The position numbers were made by a program, and so were the translations under genes. From assembly GCA_019415705.1 (NCBI GenBank), contig DXYS01000027.1, positions 1 to 64,000 on the forward strand: 64,000 nucleotides of DNA, given 5' to 3'. The notes under the pieces are model-generated. The model was given only the letters and a program-made list of their open reading frames with translations. It had not been told where the DNA came from and made no database searches. Shown piece after piece: positions 1 to 8,830 of the stretch (the stretch's first letter is position 1; every line of letters begins with the position of its first letter). The stretch comes from Bacteroidales bacterium. GTDB lineage: Bacteria > Bacteroidota > Bacteroidia > Bacteroidales > Muribaculaceae.

Positions 1-881
1 ATTATGTCTTTCTTGCCGAACTCTACGCGGCCTATGCCCGGCACATCCTTCAGCACCCTCAGCGCCTCGATAAGACCCGAGCGCGTCGAGCGCGGCAGGT
101 CGATCTGGGTGACGTCGCCCGTGATTATCATCTTGGCGTTCATGCCCAAGCGGGTGAGAAACATCTTTATCTGATGCGTCGTGGTGTTCTGAGCCTCGTC
201 GAGCACGATGACCGCGTCGTTCAATGTGCGTCCGCGCATAAATGCTAAGGGAGCGATCTGTATCACCTTCGTGTCCATATATTCGCGCAGCTTCACGGCG
301 GGTATCATGTCTTCGAGCGCGTCATAGAGCGGCTGCAGATACGGGTCGATTTTATCTTTCATGTCTCCGGGCAGGAAACCGAGTTTTTCGCCGGCCTCGA
401 CAGCGGGGCGCGAGAGTATGATTTTGCGCACCTCGCGGTTTTTCAATGCTCTGACTGCAAGGGCTATGGCTACGTAAGTTTTGCCGGTGCCGGCGGGGCC
501 GAGTGCGAAGGTCAGGTCGTTGTGTGTAAACTCTTCGACAAGTTTTTGCTGGTTGGGCGTGCGTCCGGAGATAGGCTTGCCGTTGATGCCGTAGATAATC
601 ACGTCATCACGTTTAAGCTCCTTGGGCGCCTCGCCTTTGACTACATCGAGTATGACGTCTTCGGTCATGGAGTTGTATTTCTCGGCGTGAGCCTCGAGAT
701 TTTTGACGGCCTGCTCAAACTCGGCCGTCTCGCTCTCCTCGCCGATGACTTTTATGACGTTGCCGCGGGCGGCGATGCGCAGTTTGGGGAAGAGGTTTTT
801 GATCAGCTGCATGTTGCTGTTGTTGACGCCGTAGAATGTCACGGGGTCGACAGAGTCAATTATTATAATGCGTTCGATCAT
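1..881 (-). CDS. phoH: PhoH-family ATPase (3' end outside window)
   Basis: PhoH-like P-loop ATPase, related to the helicase-like ATPases linked to RNA metabolism and stress; probably cytoplasmic. The frame is open from the ATG at 881 to the window edge, giving 293 codons without a stop, so the C-terminus is missing. A Walker A motif (GPAGTGKT) lies near residue 130 and a Walker B motif (VIVLDEAQN) near residue 220, followed by a TGD motif and the typical PhoH segment ITGDVTQIDLP. The N-terminal ~100 residues match the KH-like domain usual in bacterial PhoH proteins. It is the third gene after hflX and the SDR gene on the same strand, with a 64-base gap, so co-transcription is possible. Family assignment is firm; the precise role is not known from sequence. 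Confidence 0.93.
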   Translation of the reverse strand, partial: MIERIIIIDSVDPVTFYGVNNSNMQLIKNLFPKLRIAARGNVIKVIGEESETAEFEQAVKNLEAHAEKYNSMTEDVILDVVKGEAPKELKRDDVIIYGINGKPISGRTPNQQKLVEEFTHNDLTFALGPAGTGKTYVAIALAVRALKNREVRKIILSRPAVEAGEKLGFLPGDMKDKIDPYLQPLYDALEDMIPAVKLREYMDTKVIQIAPLAFMRGRTLNDAVIVLDEAQNTTTHQIKMFLTRLGMNAKMIITGDVTQIDLPRSTRSGLIEALRVLKDVPGIGRVEFGKKDI

Positions 882-945
882 GTGATGATTTTTGCTGTAT
901 ATATTTAGAACAATGTGTGCGGCCGGACAGTTCGGTCATCACTGT

Positions 946-1716
946 TTAGCGACTGGCCACCAGACCGCCGTCGATGAGATAGTGTGAGCCTGTGATAAAC
1001 GACGCCGCGTCTGAGGCGAGGAAATAGACCAACTCGGCGACTTCGGCGGGGGTGCCGATGCGGCCGCGCGAGTAGAGGGCGTTCTCCTCGGCGTAGTATT
1101 CACTCACGGGTTTACCTGTCTTGGCCGAGAGGCGCTCGAAGATGCCGTCGACCATCGGTGTGTCGATAGTACCGGGGCATACGGCATTGACGCGTATGCC
1201 TTTGTCGGCGAGGTCAATGGCGAGGCTGCGTGTAATCTGTCCGAGGGCGCCTTTGGTCAGACCGTAGGCGAAGTTGGCGGCTTTGCCCACAAACCACTGG
1301 TCGGAGGCATTGATGACGATGCTGCCGCCGCCGCGGGCCACGATGGCCGGAGTGACTTCGCGCAGCGTGTTGAGGCTGCCGCATATGTTGACTGAGAGAA
1401 TGAGGTCGAGCTCGTCGTCGTCGATGTCCAAAAGGGTGTTTTTGCGATGGACGGCGGCGTTGACAAAGAGCGAGTCGATGCCGCCGAATTTAACTACAGT
1501 GGCTGCCACGGCGTCGCGGAGTGTCTGACGGTCGCGGGTGTCGCCGACGGTAAAGAGCAGATGCTCTCTGAGGTCGGGGCTGAAAGATTCGATGAGGTTG
1601 CGGCCGGCCTCGGCGTTTGTGTCGTAAAAACTTACGGCCCAACCTGAGTCGATAAATTTGCTGACGGTTGCGGCTCCGATGCCGGTCGAGCCGCCGGTGA
1701 TAAAGATTGTTTTCAT
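946..1716 (-). CDS. SDR-family NAD(P)-dependent oxidoreductase
   Basis: Classical short-chain dehydrogenase/reductase of 256 residues, the usual length. The Rossmann nucleotide-binding motif TGGSTGIGAA is at the N-terminus, NAA marks the fourth strand, and the catalytic Ser (INAS), Tyr and Lys (YGLTK) are all present, followed by the PG motif (VCPGTIDTPM). The C-terminus ends in the common FITGSHYLIDGG segment. It should be a soluble cytoplasmic enzyme that oxidises or reduces an alcohol/carbonyl substrate. The start is the ATG directly after the stop of hflX (no gap), so the two are almost certainly one transcript. The substrate cannot be read from the sequence; sugar or polyol substrates are common in this subgroup. 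Confidence 0.9.
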   Translation of the reverse strand: MKTIFITGGSTGIGAATVSKFIDSGWAVSFYDTNAEAGRNLIESFSPDLREHLLFTVGDTRDRQTLRDAVAATVVKFGGIDSLFVNAAVHRKNTLLDIDDDELDLILSVNICGSLNTLREVTPAIVARGGGSIVINASDQWFVGKAANFAYGLTKGALGQITRSLAIDLADKGIRVNAVCPGTIDTPMVDGIFERLSAKTGKPVSEYYAEENALYSRGRIGTPAEVAELVYFLASDAASFITGSHYLIDGGLVASR

Positions 1717-2967
1717 TTACTGCTGTGAGTCAGTCGCTTCGGTTGTGCTGTCGTCGACATCGTCATATTTCTGGAAAAGGAAGTCGTTGTAGGGGAAACG
1801 TGCGATGTGTATCTCGCGGGCTTTCTCGTATATTTTTGCTTTGAGTTCGTCGATATTGATGCCTTTTTTTGCTGAGATGAAGACACAGTTGTCTTTCATG
1901 CGTGCCATCCATGATGCCTTTAGTTCGTCTAAGGGTATGTTGGCGCGGGTGCGCGGCGTCAGGTCGTCGGCGTCTTTGGGCACGTAGCTGAAGGCGTCAA
2001 TCTTGTTGAACACAAGTATTATGGGTTTGTCGGCTCCGTCGCAGACTTCGCGCAGTGTTTTGTCGACGACTTCTATCTGCTCTTCGAAGTTCGGGTGTGA
2101 GATGTCGACTACGTGCACGAGCAGGTCGGCATCTCTAACCTCGTCGAGAGTTGATTTAAACGAGTCTACAAGGTGTGTCGGCAACTTGCGTATAAAGCCG
2201 ACCGTGTCGGTCAGCAGAAACGGCAGGTTGTCGATGATGACTTTGCGCACGGTGGTGTCAAGCGTGGCGAAGAGCTTGTTCTCGGCGAAGACGTCGCTCT
2301 TGCTGAGCACGTTCATCAGCGTCGATTTGCCTACGTTGGTGTAGCCTACCAAGGCTACTCGCGTGAGTTTGCCGCGGTTTTTGCGCTGCATCGACTTCTG
2401 TTTGTCTATGGCGACGAGCTCGGCTTTTAGTCGTGATATTTTATCGAGGATTATACGGCGGTCGGTCTCAATCTGAGTCTCACCCGGTCCGCGCATGCCG
2501 ATGCCGCCTCGCTGGCGCTCGAGGTGGGTCCACATGCGTGTCAGTCGCGGCAGCAGATACTGGTACTGTGCCAGCTCGACCTGCGTCTTGGCGTTGGCGG
2601 TCTGCGCGCGGCTGGCGAAGATGTCGAGGATGAGGCTCGTGCGGTCGAGTATCTTGACGCCGAGCTCGCGCTCGATGTTGGCTACCTGCTTGACGGTCAG
2701 GTCGTCGTCAAAGATGACCATGCCTATATCGTTTTCGTCGACGTATTGCTTGATTTCTTCGAGTTTACCTTTGCCGACGAAGGTGCGTGGATTGGGATAG
2801 TCTAATCGCTGCAGGAATGTACGCACGGTCTCGGCGCCGGCTGTGTCGGCGAGGAAGGCAAGTTCGGCGAGATATTCGTTGGCTTTGAGCTCACTCTGTG
2901 TCGGAGTGATAAGTCCGACGAGTATGGCGCGCTCCGAGCTCTCTTTTGATATGACGAGGTCTTTCAT
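1717..2967 (-). CDS. hflX: GTPase HflX (ribosome rescue/splitting)
   Basis: HflX, a 50S-binding GTPase that splits stalled or hibernating ribosomes. The 416-residue protein has the N-terminal HflX domain (to about residue 190) with the Gly-rich linker GGIGMRGPGETQIE, then the G domain: G1 GYTNVGKST, G3 DTVGF, and G4 NKID. The C-terminal tail is short and acidic. The ATG at 2967 sits about 16 bases after the expected start of transcription from a good promoter at 2990-3020, which supports this start. It heads a likely operon with the SDR gene and phoH. Nothing is missing from the catalytic motifs. Confidence 0.95.
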   Translation of the reverse strand: MKDLVISKESSERAILVGLITPTQSELKANEYLAELAFLADTAGAETVRTFLQRLDYPNPRTFVGKGKLEEIKQYVDENDIGMVIFDDDLTVKQVANIERELGVKILDRTSLILDIFASRAQTANAKTQVELAQYQYLLPRLTRMWTHLERQRGGIGMRGPGETQIETDRRIILDKISRLKAELVAIDKQKSMQRKNRGKLTRVALVGYTNVGKSTLMNVLSKSDVFAENKLFATLDTTVRKVIIDNLPFLLTDTVGFIRKLPTHLVDSFKSTLDEVRDADLLVHVVDISHPNFEEQIEVVDKTLREVCDGADKPIILVFNKIDAFSYVPKDADDLTPRTRANIPLDELKASWMARMKDNCVFISAKKGINIDELKAKIYEKAREIHIARFPYNDFLFQKYDDVDDSTTEATDSQQ

Positions 2968-2989
2968 CTGATGTGTCTTAGTAATGAGG

Positions 2990-3020
2990 CAAAGATAGTT
3001 AACTTTAATGATATGTCAAA
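2990..3020 (-). promoter_or_regulatory. Promoter for hflX operon
   Basis: On the minus strand a TTTG box (complement of 3017-3020) is followed after 19 bases by TATCTTTG (complement of 2990-2997), matching the Bacteroidetes primary-sigma consensus TTG-N19/20-TAnnTTTG. It lies 23 bases upstream of the hflX ATG. Confidence 0.7.
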
Positions 3021-3141
3021 ATAACGCGTCGTCCGATCCTGAAGTTTGTATGAGTGTATTTGCTGATATGTTGATTTGAAAGTGAATCGGCTGAAAAGTC
3101 TAACAAATTTCAATCAAATTTTTTAAAAATCATATGAAATG

Positions 3142-3172
3142 TTGTTTAAAATAACTTTTTATTATATATTTG
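3142..3172 (+). promoter_or_regulatory. Orphan plus-strand promoter
   Basis: TTG at 3142-3144, exactly 20 bases, then TATATTTG at 3165-3172: a full match to the Bacteroidetes promoter consensus. It points away from hflX into a stretch with no plus-strand gene, and a hairpin with six T residues follows at 3200-3239. Confidence 0.6.
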
Positions 3173-3177
3173 CAGAA

Positions 3178-3240
3178 ATTACTTCCTTATCTAATCTGAG
3201 CGCGGACCTGTCTGGGTAGGACGAGTCCGTGCGTTTTTTA
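3178..3240 (+). ncRNA. Candidate ~60-nt small RNA
   Basis: Between hflX and the pyruvate oxidoreductase gene, both on the minus strand, a strong plus-strand promoter (3142-3172) is followed by an intrinsic-terminator-like hairpin: GCGCGGAC at 3200-3207 pairs with GTCCGTGC at 3225-3232 (one G-U pair), then G and six T residues at 3234-3239. A transcript from about 3178 to 3240 would be roughly 60 nt and carries no convincing reading frame. I do not recognise it as a named RNA family. The rest of the 2968-3383 gap holds the hflX promoter, this unit and the terminator at 3296-3331. Confidence 0.4.
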
Positions 3241-3295
3241 TAGGGGTAAGGTAGCTATTATAGCTAATATGGCTAACGTAGCTTTTATAATAGTA

Positions 3296-3331
3296 GAGAC
3301 GGTTGCCGCGTATTATCGCGACAACCGTCTC
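3296..3331 (-). terminator. Terminator-like hairpin after pyruvate oxidoreductase gene
   Basis: GAGACGGTTGCCGCG (3296-3310) pairs with CGCGACAACCGTCTC (3317-3331), a 15-bp stem with one mismatch and a 6-base loop, 53 bases past the stop of the minus-strand gene. The run after it on the minus strand is AT-rich but has no long T tract. Short TAGCTA-type units fill 3249-3290. Confidence 0.5.
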
Positions 3332-3383
3332 AGCTATCAGATTATGTCTGCGGCGCAGCGTGTGTGCCGCAGTGTCGTGAAGA

Positions 3384-6300
3384 TTAATCTTCGGGCTCAA
3401 CACCCCACTGCTGGCGGGCCAGACGGCGGTAGTTGTTGTAACGCCAGCGGGCGTTCTCTTTGGCTGCGGCAAAGAGTTCGGCGGCTTCCTGAGGATATTG
3501 TTTCATCACTGATGCGTAACGCACTTCACCCTTGAGGAAGTCCTCGAATTTGTCCCAGTCGGGCTCTTTGCTGTCGAGGGTGAATGGATTCTTGCCTTCA
3601 TTCTCGAGAGCGGGGTTGTAACGCCACAGGTGCCAGTAGCCGCACTCGACTGCGCGGGCCTCTTCGGCCTGTGCGTGTCCCATGCCGGCTTTGAGGCCGT
3701 GGTTGATACAGGGTGAGTAGGCGATGATGATTGACGGTCCGTCGTAAGCCTCGGCCTCGCGGATGGCCTTGAGGGTCTGAGCCTGATCGGCACCCATGGC
3801 GATCTGGGCGCAGTATACATAGCCGTATGTCGAAGCAATCAGACCGAGGTCTTTTTTGCGGACACGTTTGCCGGCAGCGGCAAATTTGGCGATGGCGCCG
3901 ACAGGTGTGGCTTTCGAAGCCTGACCGCCTGTGTTAGAGTAAACCTCGGTGTCAAGGACGAGCACGTTGATGTTCTTGCCTGATGCGAGCACGTGGTCGA
4001 GACCGCCGAAGCCGATGTCGTAAGCGGCGCCGTCACCGGCGATAATCCACTGTGAGCGTGCGGCGATATAGCCCTTGAGCTCGATGATGCCTTTGCAGAT
4101 ATCGCAGCCACAGGCTTCGCAGAGCGGAACGAGCTTGTCGGCGACTTCGCGTGTGACGGCGGCGTTGTCGCGGTCGGCGAGCCACTGTGCGGCGAGAGCT
4201 TTGATTTCGTCAGAGCACTTGTCGCAGCTCTGGGCAGCTGTCATAAGACCGGCAAGACGCTCGCGCATCTGCTCGGTGGCTATCTTCATGCCAAGGCCGA
4301 ACTCGGCGAAGTCCTCGAAGAGCGAGTTTGCCCATGCAGGACCGTGGCCGGCGGCATTGGTTGTGTAAGGTGTCGAGGGCACAGAGCCTGAGTAGATAGA
4401 CGAGCAGCCGGTGGCGTTGGCTACCATCTCGTGGTCGCCGAAGAGCTGGCTGATGAGTTTCACATAAGGAGTTTCGCCGCAGCCTGAGCATGCGCCCGAG
4501 AACTCAAAGAGCGGTGTGGCGAACTGGCTGTTCTTGGGGTTGAGTTTGATGTCAACGAGTGACTGCTTGCTGGCGACTTTGGCCACGCAGTAATCCCACT
4601 CTTTCTGTACGTCTAACTGAGTCTCGAGAGGCTTCATGGCGAGAGCTTTCACGCCCTTCTTGCCGGGGCAGACGTCAACGCAGTTGCCGCAGCCGAGACA
4701 GTCGAGCACATCGACGGCCTGAATGAAGCGCATGCCGGTGAATGTCTTGCCGATAGCAGCAATGGTGTTGTCCTCGCCGAAGGGAGCGGCTGCCATTTCT
4801 GCGCCGTCGAGTACGAAAGGACGTATTGAGGCGTGGGGGCAGACATATGCACACTTGTTACACTGGATACAGTTCTCCTCGAGCCATTCGGGAACGAAGG
4901 CTGCAACGCCGCGTTTTTCATAAGCGGCTGTGCCCTGCTGCCATGTGCCGTCGGGGATTGCCTCAAAGTCAGATACTTTGAGCAGGTCGCCGTCCTGAGC
5001 ATTGATGGGACGCACGATGCGGTTGATGAACTCGGGGTCGTTGTTGGCTGTCTGAGCGTCGTCTGCGAGCTGTGCCCAAGCCTTGTCGACGGGGAGCTGC
5101 TTGTACTCGCCGCCGCGGTCGACTGCGGCATAGTTCTTGTCAACGACATCCTGACCTTTCTTGCCGTAGCTCTTGACGATGAATTTCTTCATCTGCTCGA
5201 CTGCGAGGTCGACGGGGATAACGCCTGTGATGCGGAAGAATGCGCTCTGGAGGATGGTGTTGGTGCGGTTGCCAAGACCGATTTCCTGAGCGATTTTGGT
5301 GGCGTTGATATAGTAGACGGTGATGTTATGCTCTGCGAAGTAGCGTTTAACCTTGTTGGGCAGGTTTTTGGCGAGTTCGTCGCCCTCCCAGATGGTGTTG
5401 AGCAGGAATGTGCCGCCGTCGCGGAGACCTCGTGTGACGTCATACATGTGGAGGTAGGCCTGTACGTGGCAAGCGACGAAATTAGGTGTGTTCACCAGAT
5501 ATGTCGAGCGGATGGGCTCGTCGCCGAAACGAAGGTGTGAGCAGGTGAAACCGCCTGATTTCTTCGAGTCGTAAGCGAAGTATGCCTGACAGTATTTGTT
5601 GGTGTTGTCACCGATGATTTTGACCGAGTTTTTGTTTGCACCGACTGTGCCGTCAGCGCCGAGGCCGTAGAATTTGGCTTCGAAGATTGACTCGCCGCCA
5701 AGTGCCATCTCCTCTTTCATCGGCAGCGATGTGAAGGTCACGTCGTCGACGATGCCCACTGTGAAGTGGTCTTTGGGCTGGGGCAGGGCGAGATTTTCGT
5801 AAACGCCGATAATCTGGGCCGGAGTGATATCTTTAGACGCAAGACCGTAGCGTCCGCCGACGATGACGGGGGCATTCTCTTTGCCGTAGAAGCACTCTTT
5901 GACGTCGAGGTAGAGAGGCTCGCCGTTGGCGCCGGGCTCTTTTGTGCGGTCAAGCACGGCGATGCGTTTTGCCGTGGCGGGCACTGCTGCGAGGAAGTGC
6001 TTGGCCGAGAAGGGGCGGTAAAGGTGAACGGATACCAAACCTACTTTCTCGCCGTTCTTGACCATGTGGTCGATGGCTTCCTGAGCGGCCTGTGTGACAG
6101 AGCCCATGGCGATGATGACGCGGTCGGCGTCGGCTGCGCCGTAGTAGTTGAACAGGTGATACTCGCGGCCGGTGATTTTAGAAATTTCGGTCATATAGTT
6201 CTCGACAATCTCGGGCACAGCGTCATAGTGGCGGTTGCATGCCTCGCGGTGCTGGAAAAATACGTCGCCGTTCTCGGCCATGCCGCGTGCGACGGGAGCG

Positions 6301-6938
6301 TCGGGGGTGAGAGCACGGTTGCGGAACTCGGCGAGAGCCTTGCGGTCGAGCAGCGGCTCGAGGTCTTCGATGTCTAACTGCTCGATTTTCTGAATCTCGT
6401 GAGATGTGCGGAATCCGTCAAAGAAATTGACAAAGGGCACACTCGATTTGATGGTCGAGAGATGAGCGACACCGGCAAGGTCCATGACTTCCTGCACCGA
6501 CCCCTCGGCCAGCATGGCGAAACCTGTCTGACGGACAGACATTACGTCCTGATGGTCACCGAAGATGCTCAGCGCATGTGAGGCGATTGTACGTGCTGAC
6601 ACATGGAAGACGGTCGGCAGTAACTCGCCGGCGATTTTATACATATTTGGAATCATCAGCAACAGACCCTGCGAGGCAGTGTAGGTCGTTGTGAGAGCAC
6701 CGGCCTGAAGAGAGCCGTGCACGGCGCCGGCGGCGCCGCCTTCTGACTGCATTTCCTGAACATGGACAGTTTCGCCGAAGATGTTTTTGCGGCCGGCGGC
6801 GGCCCACTCGTCAACATATTCAGCCATTGTCGATGACGGGGTGATGGGGTAGATGGCGGCTACCTCTGAGAACATGTAGCTCACATGGGCGGCTGCCTGA
6901 TTGCCATCACAAGTCAAGAATTTCTTTTCTTTACTCAT
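3384..6938 (-). CDS. nifJ: Pyruvate:ferredoxin (flavodoxin) oxidoreductase
   Basis: Single-chain pyruvate:ferredoxin oxidoreductase, 1184 residues, the normal length. It cleaves pyruvate with CoA to acetyl-CoA, CO2 and reduced ferredoxin, the main oxygen-sensitive route to acetyl-CoA in gut anaerobes. The N-terminal pyrimidine-binding domain begins with YPITPSSTMAEY; the gamma-type and CoA-binding domains follow; near residues 690-760 are two ferredoxin motifs (CIQCNKCAYVCP and CLGCGNCVDVCPG); the C-terminal third carries the thiamine-diphosphate site (GACSGCGETPY, then GDGAAYDIGFGG and NTGGQASKATP) with the extra cysteines that ligate the third cluster. It is transcribed alone, with a long leader up to the next gene and a hairpin behind it. 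Confidence 0.97.
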   Translation of the reverse strand: MSKEKKFLTCDGNQAAAHVSYMFSEVAAIYPITPSSTMAEYVDEWAAAGRKNIFGETVHVQEMQSEGGAAGAVHGSLQAGALTTTYTASQGLLLMIPNMYKIAGELLPTVFHVSARTIASHALSIFGDHQDVMSVRQTGFAMLAEGSVQEVMDLAGVAHLSTIKSSVPFVNFFDGFRTSHEIQKIEQLDIEDLEPLLDRKALAEFRNRALTPDAPVARGMAENGDVFFQHREACNRHYDAVPEIVENYMTEISKITGREYHLFNYYGAADADRVIIAMGSVTQAAQEAIDHMVKNGEKVGLVSVHLYRPFSAKHFLAAVPATAKRIAVLDRTKEPGANGEPLYLDVKECFYGKENAPVIVGGRYGLASKDITPAQIIGVYENLALPQPKDHFTVGIVDDVTFTSLPMKEEMALGGESIFEAKFYGLGADGTVGANKNSVKIIGDNTNKYCQAYFAYDSKKSGGFTCSHLRFGDEPIRSTYLVNTPNFVACHVQAYLHMYDVTRGLRDGGTFLLNTIWEGDELAKNLPNKVKRYFAEHNITVYYINATKIAQEIGLGNRTNTILQSAFFRITGVIPVDLAVEQMKKFIVKSYGKKGQDVVDKNYAAVDRGGEYKQLPVDKAWAQLADDAQTANNDPEFINRIVRPINAQDGDLLKVSDFEAIPDGTWQQGTAAYEKRGVAAFVPEWLEENCIQCNKCAYVCPHASIRPFVLDGAEMAAAPFGEDNTIAAIGKTFTGMRFIQAVDVLDCLGCGNCVDVCPGKKGVKALAMKPLETQLDVQKEWDYCVAKVASKQSLVDIKLNPKNSQFATPLFEFSGACSGCGETPYVKLISQLFGDHEMVANATGCSSIYSGSVPSTPYTTNAAGHGPAWANSLFEDFAEFGLGMKIATEQMRERLAGLMTAAQSCDKCSDEIKALAAQWLADRDNAAVTREVADKLVPLCEACGCDICKGIIELKGYIAARSQWIIAGDGAAYDIGFGGLDHVLASGKNINVLVLDTEVYSNTGGQASKATPVGAIAKFAAAGKRVRKKDLGLIASTYGYVYCAQIAMGADQAQTLKAIREAEAYDGPSIIIAYSPCINHGLKAGMGHAQAEEARAVECGYWHLWRYNPALENEGKNPFTLDSKEPDWDKFEDFLKGEVRYASVMKQYPQEAAELFAAAKENARWRYNNYRRLARQQWGVEPED

Positions 6939-7109
6939 AATTTTGAATTAAGGTTTATTTGGACTTTTATGTTTTGACATTATGTAATTTTCCTGTCTGA
7001 AATATCATAGTTGCCAATTACGCGCGAAGTTACAAATTTTTTGGCGACCCGTAAAACAGCGTATGCGTTTTTATCAAAATTTCACTCTCAATCTGTCAAT
7101 ATGACACTG

Positions 7110-7553
7110 TCATCGTCTGCGGCATGATTTTATCAGCCACGGCAGCGTCAGCCCGAGATGGGCGCAGGCGGCGAGAGCCATGACTATGCCGAGACTGTAA
7201 TGCCACAGCCCGAGACCATGGATTTTAACCGGCCGGCAGAGTTTCAGAGTGCCTGTTGCAAAAACGGCTATGAAAAGTATGGCAACGGTGTATGTGGCGA
7301 AGCCGAACCAGTGTTTGTGCCGCGAAAGGCTGCGCAGAGCGTTGCTGTAAATCCATGCATGGACAGCAAGACATATTGTCATAAGGTATCCGCAACAGTA
7401 GTGTACGGCCTTGATAATCGGCCGCGGCTCTATTATGTAACCGTGAGACTTGATGTGAAGTATTATACCGGTGATGACGACGGCTGCAAAAAGCAGGGTC
7501 AGGGTTGTGTCCAAATATCTTTTCTCCCGGCGGTTTAGAACGATTGCGGTCAT
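7110..7553 (-). CDS. DUF4405-like membrane protein, possible di-heme cytochrome b
   Basis: Small integral membrane protein of 147 residues with four predicted helices (about residues 15-33, 48-70, 83-103 and 115-140). Histidines are placed in two pairs exactly 14 residues apart on the second and fourth helices: His51/His65 and His118/His132. That spacing is typical of bis-histidine heme b ligation in membrane cytochromes of the b561/DUF4405 kind. The function is inferred only from this pattern; no partner redox gene lies next to it, and the neighbours are nifJ and gluQ on the same strand. The start is the only ATG in a suitable position. Confidence 0.7.
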   Translation of the reverse strand: MTAIVLNRREKRYLDTTLTLLFAAVVITGIILHIKSHGYIIEPRPIIKAVHYCCGYLMTICLAVHAWIYSNALRSLSRHKHWFGFATYTVAILFIAVFATGTLKLCRPVKIHGLGLWHYSLGIVMALAACAHLGLTLPWLIKSCRRR

Positions 7554-7599
7554 TATAATATCTATAAGTTATAGTATAACAAAATGACGATTAGCTTGT

Positions 7600-8574
7600 T
7601 TAGAATAGATTGTCCGGGCAGATGATTTTTTCGGAGGCGGGGATTTTTGACAGGTCAAAAGCGGCGATAAGTTCGGCGGGGGTGGTCGGAGACCCGTCTC
7701 CGATACCGGCGATGTAGGCGATGCGGCCGATTAGTTCACGAGAGGTAAATCGCTCGCGCAAAGAAGCCATAGATAATGAGTTGTCGCGTTTGGAAAGCCG
7801 TATGCCGTCTTTGTTGCAGATTAAAGGCAGATGTGCGAAACGTGGCGCCGTATACCCGAGTAACTCATATATATAAATCTGCTGTGCGGCCGAGAGCAGC
7901 AGATCGGCTCCGCGCACCACTTCGCCTACGCCCATCGCAGCGTCGTCGACAACTACTGCAAGCTGGTATGCCCACGCGCCGTCGGCCCTTTGCACGATGA
8001 AATCGCCGCAGTCACGGGCGAGATTGATGCTCTGACGGCCGAAAACCGCGTCATCGAAGACTATGTCACGTTCGGGGACGTATAGACGCGTTGCGTAGGG
8101 CTTGTCTGTTTCTCGCCATGTGGTCGGCATCTCGGGCGGTCTGCAGCGGCCGCCGTATATGACACGGCCGTCTGACTGATGGGGAGCCTGTGTGGCGAGG
8201 ATGTCGGCCCGGCGGCAGCGGCAGGCATACAGCAAGCCTTTGTCGCGCAGATATTCTAACGCCTCTGCGTAGTATGCCGAGCGACGGCTCTGGCTGTAAG
8301 GTCCGTGAGGCCCGCGGTCATCGACACCGCCTTCGTCAAAATCGAGTCCGAGCCATGCGAGGTCATCCTCAATACGGAGTGCGTGGTCGGCAGACGAGCG
8401 CTGCGGATCGAGGTCTTCGATGCGCAATATCCACGGCGCTCGGCGACTGCGTGCGGCAAGCCATGAAATCAGAGCCGTATAAACGTTGCCGAGATGCATG
8501 CGGCCTGTGGGCGACGGCGCAAAACGCCCTGCGAGGCAGATGTCAGTTCTGTAGTTTTTTTCGTTCACGGCCAC
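7600..8574 (-). CDS. gluQ: Glutamyl-Q tRNA(Asp) synthetase
   Basis: GluQ (YadB) attaches glutamate to queuosine at the wobble base of tRNA-Asp. The protein is a truncated glutamyl-tRNA synthetase: catalytic core only, about 324 residues against about 480 for GltX, with no anticodon-binding domain. Visible motifs are FAPSPTGRMHLGN (HIGH class), LRIEDLD, the zinc-site cysteines (YACRCRRADI and GGRC) and IRLSKRD (KMSKS class). No ATG exists upstream of the HIGH motif; the possible starts are GTG at 8574 and GTG at 8568. A near-perfect promoter (8574-8604) overlaps the first, so GTG 8568 with almost no leader may be the true start. A full-length glutamyl-tRNA synthetase is ruled out by length. 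Confidence 0.93.
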   Translation of the reverse strand: MAVNEKNYRTDICLAGRFAPSPTGRMHLGNVYTALISWLAARSRRAPWILRIEDLDPQRSSADHALRIEDDLAWLGLDFDEGGVDDRGPHGPYSQSRRSAYYAEALEYLRDKGLLYACRCRRADILATQAPHQSDGRVIYGGRCRPPEMPTTWRETDKPYATRLYVPERDIVFDDAVFGRQSINLARDCGDFIVQRADGAWAYQLAVVVDDAAMGVGEVVRGADLLLSAAQQIYIYELLGYTAPRFAHLPLICNKDGIRLSKRDNSLSMASLRERFTSRELIGRIAYIAGIGDGSPTTPAELIAAFDLSKIPASEKIICPDNLF

Positions 8575-8604
8575 AAAATTAGTTCTTAAAGTAATTTACG
8601 GCAA
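8574..8604 (-). promoter_or_regulatory. Promoter overlapping gluQ start
   Basis: On the minus strand TTG (complement of 8602-8604, within a run of T) is followed after exactly 20 bases by TAATTTTG (complement of 8574-8581). Transcription would begin near 8567-8570, on top of the candidate GTG start codons of gluQ. Confidence 0.6.
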
Positions 8605-8724
8605 AAAAACTTTATGTGGCGTGAGAGTGTTAAAAATATGTTATTTAGCATTATTTTGCAGACTATTTCCTGTTTTGACCAATATGTTGGCTGGATTGGC
8701 TATCGTCTCACTATTCATTTTAAG

Positions 8725-8732
8725 TAACTTTG
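8725..8732 (+). promoter_or_regulatory. -7 element for efflux operon
   Basis: TAACTTTG matches the Bacteroidetes -7 consensus and lies about 100 bases before the adaptor gene at 8831. No good -33 box stands at the right distance, so an activator or a weaker promoter is possible. Confidence 0.45.
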
Positions 8733-8830
8733 CAGCGGTTTAAAAGGCTTATACAGAGAGCCGGCCAAATTATGCTAACAAACACGTAATATAATCCATA
8801 CATCATAAAAGTTTAATTATCAAAGCAATC

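Noticed and set aside
4833..5540. Long open frame on the strand opposite to the pyruvate oxidoreductase gene (235 codons), and similar ones over metG, susD and others
   Set aside because: They lie antisense to well-supported genes, show no known motif, and are expected where GC-rich codons leave the opposite frames open.
7600..8574. Full glutamyl-tRNA synthetase
   Set aside because: The protein lacks the anticodon-binding domain and has the GluQ zinc-site layout and length.
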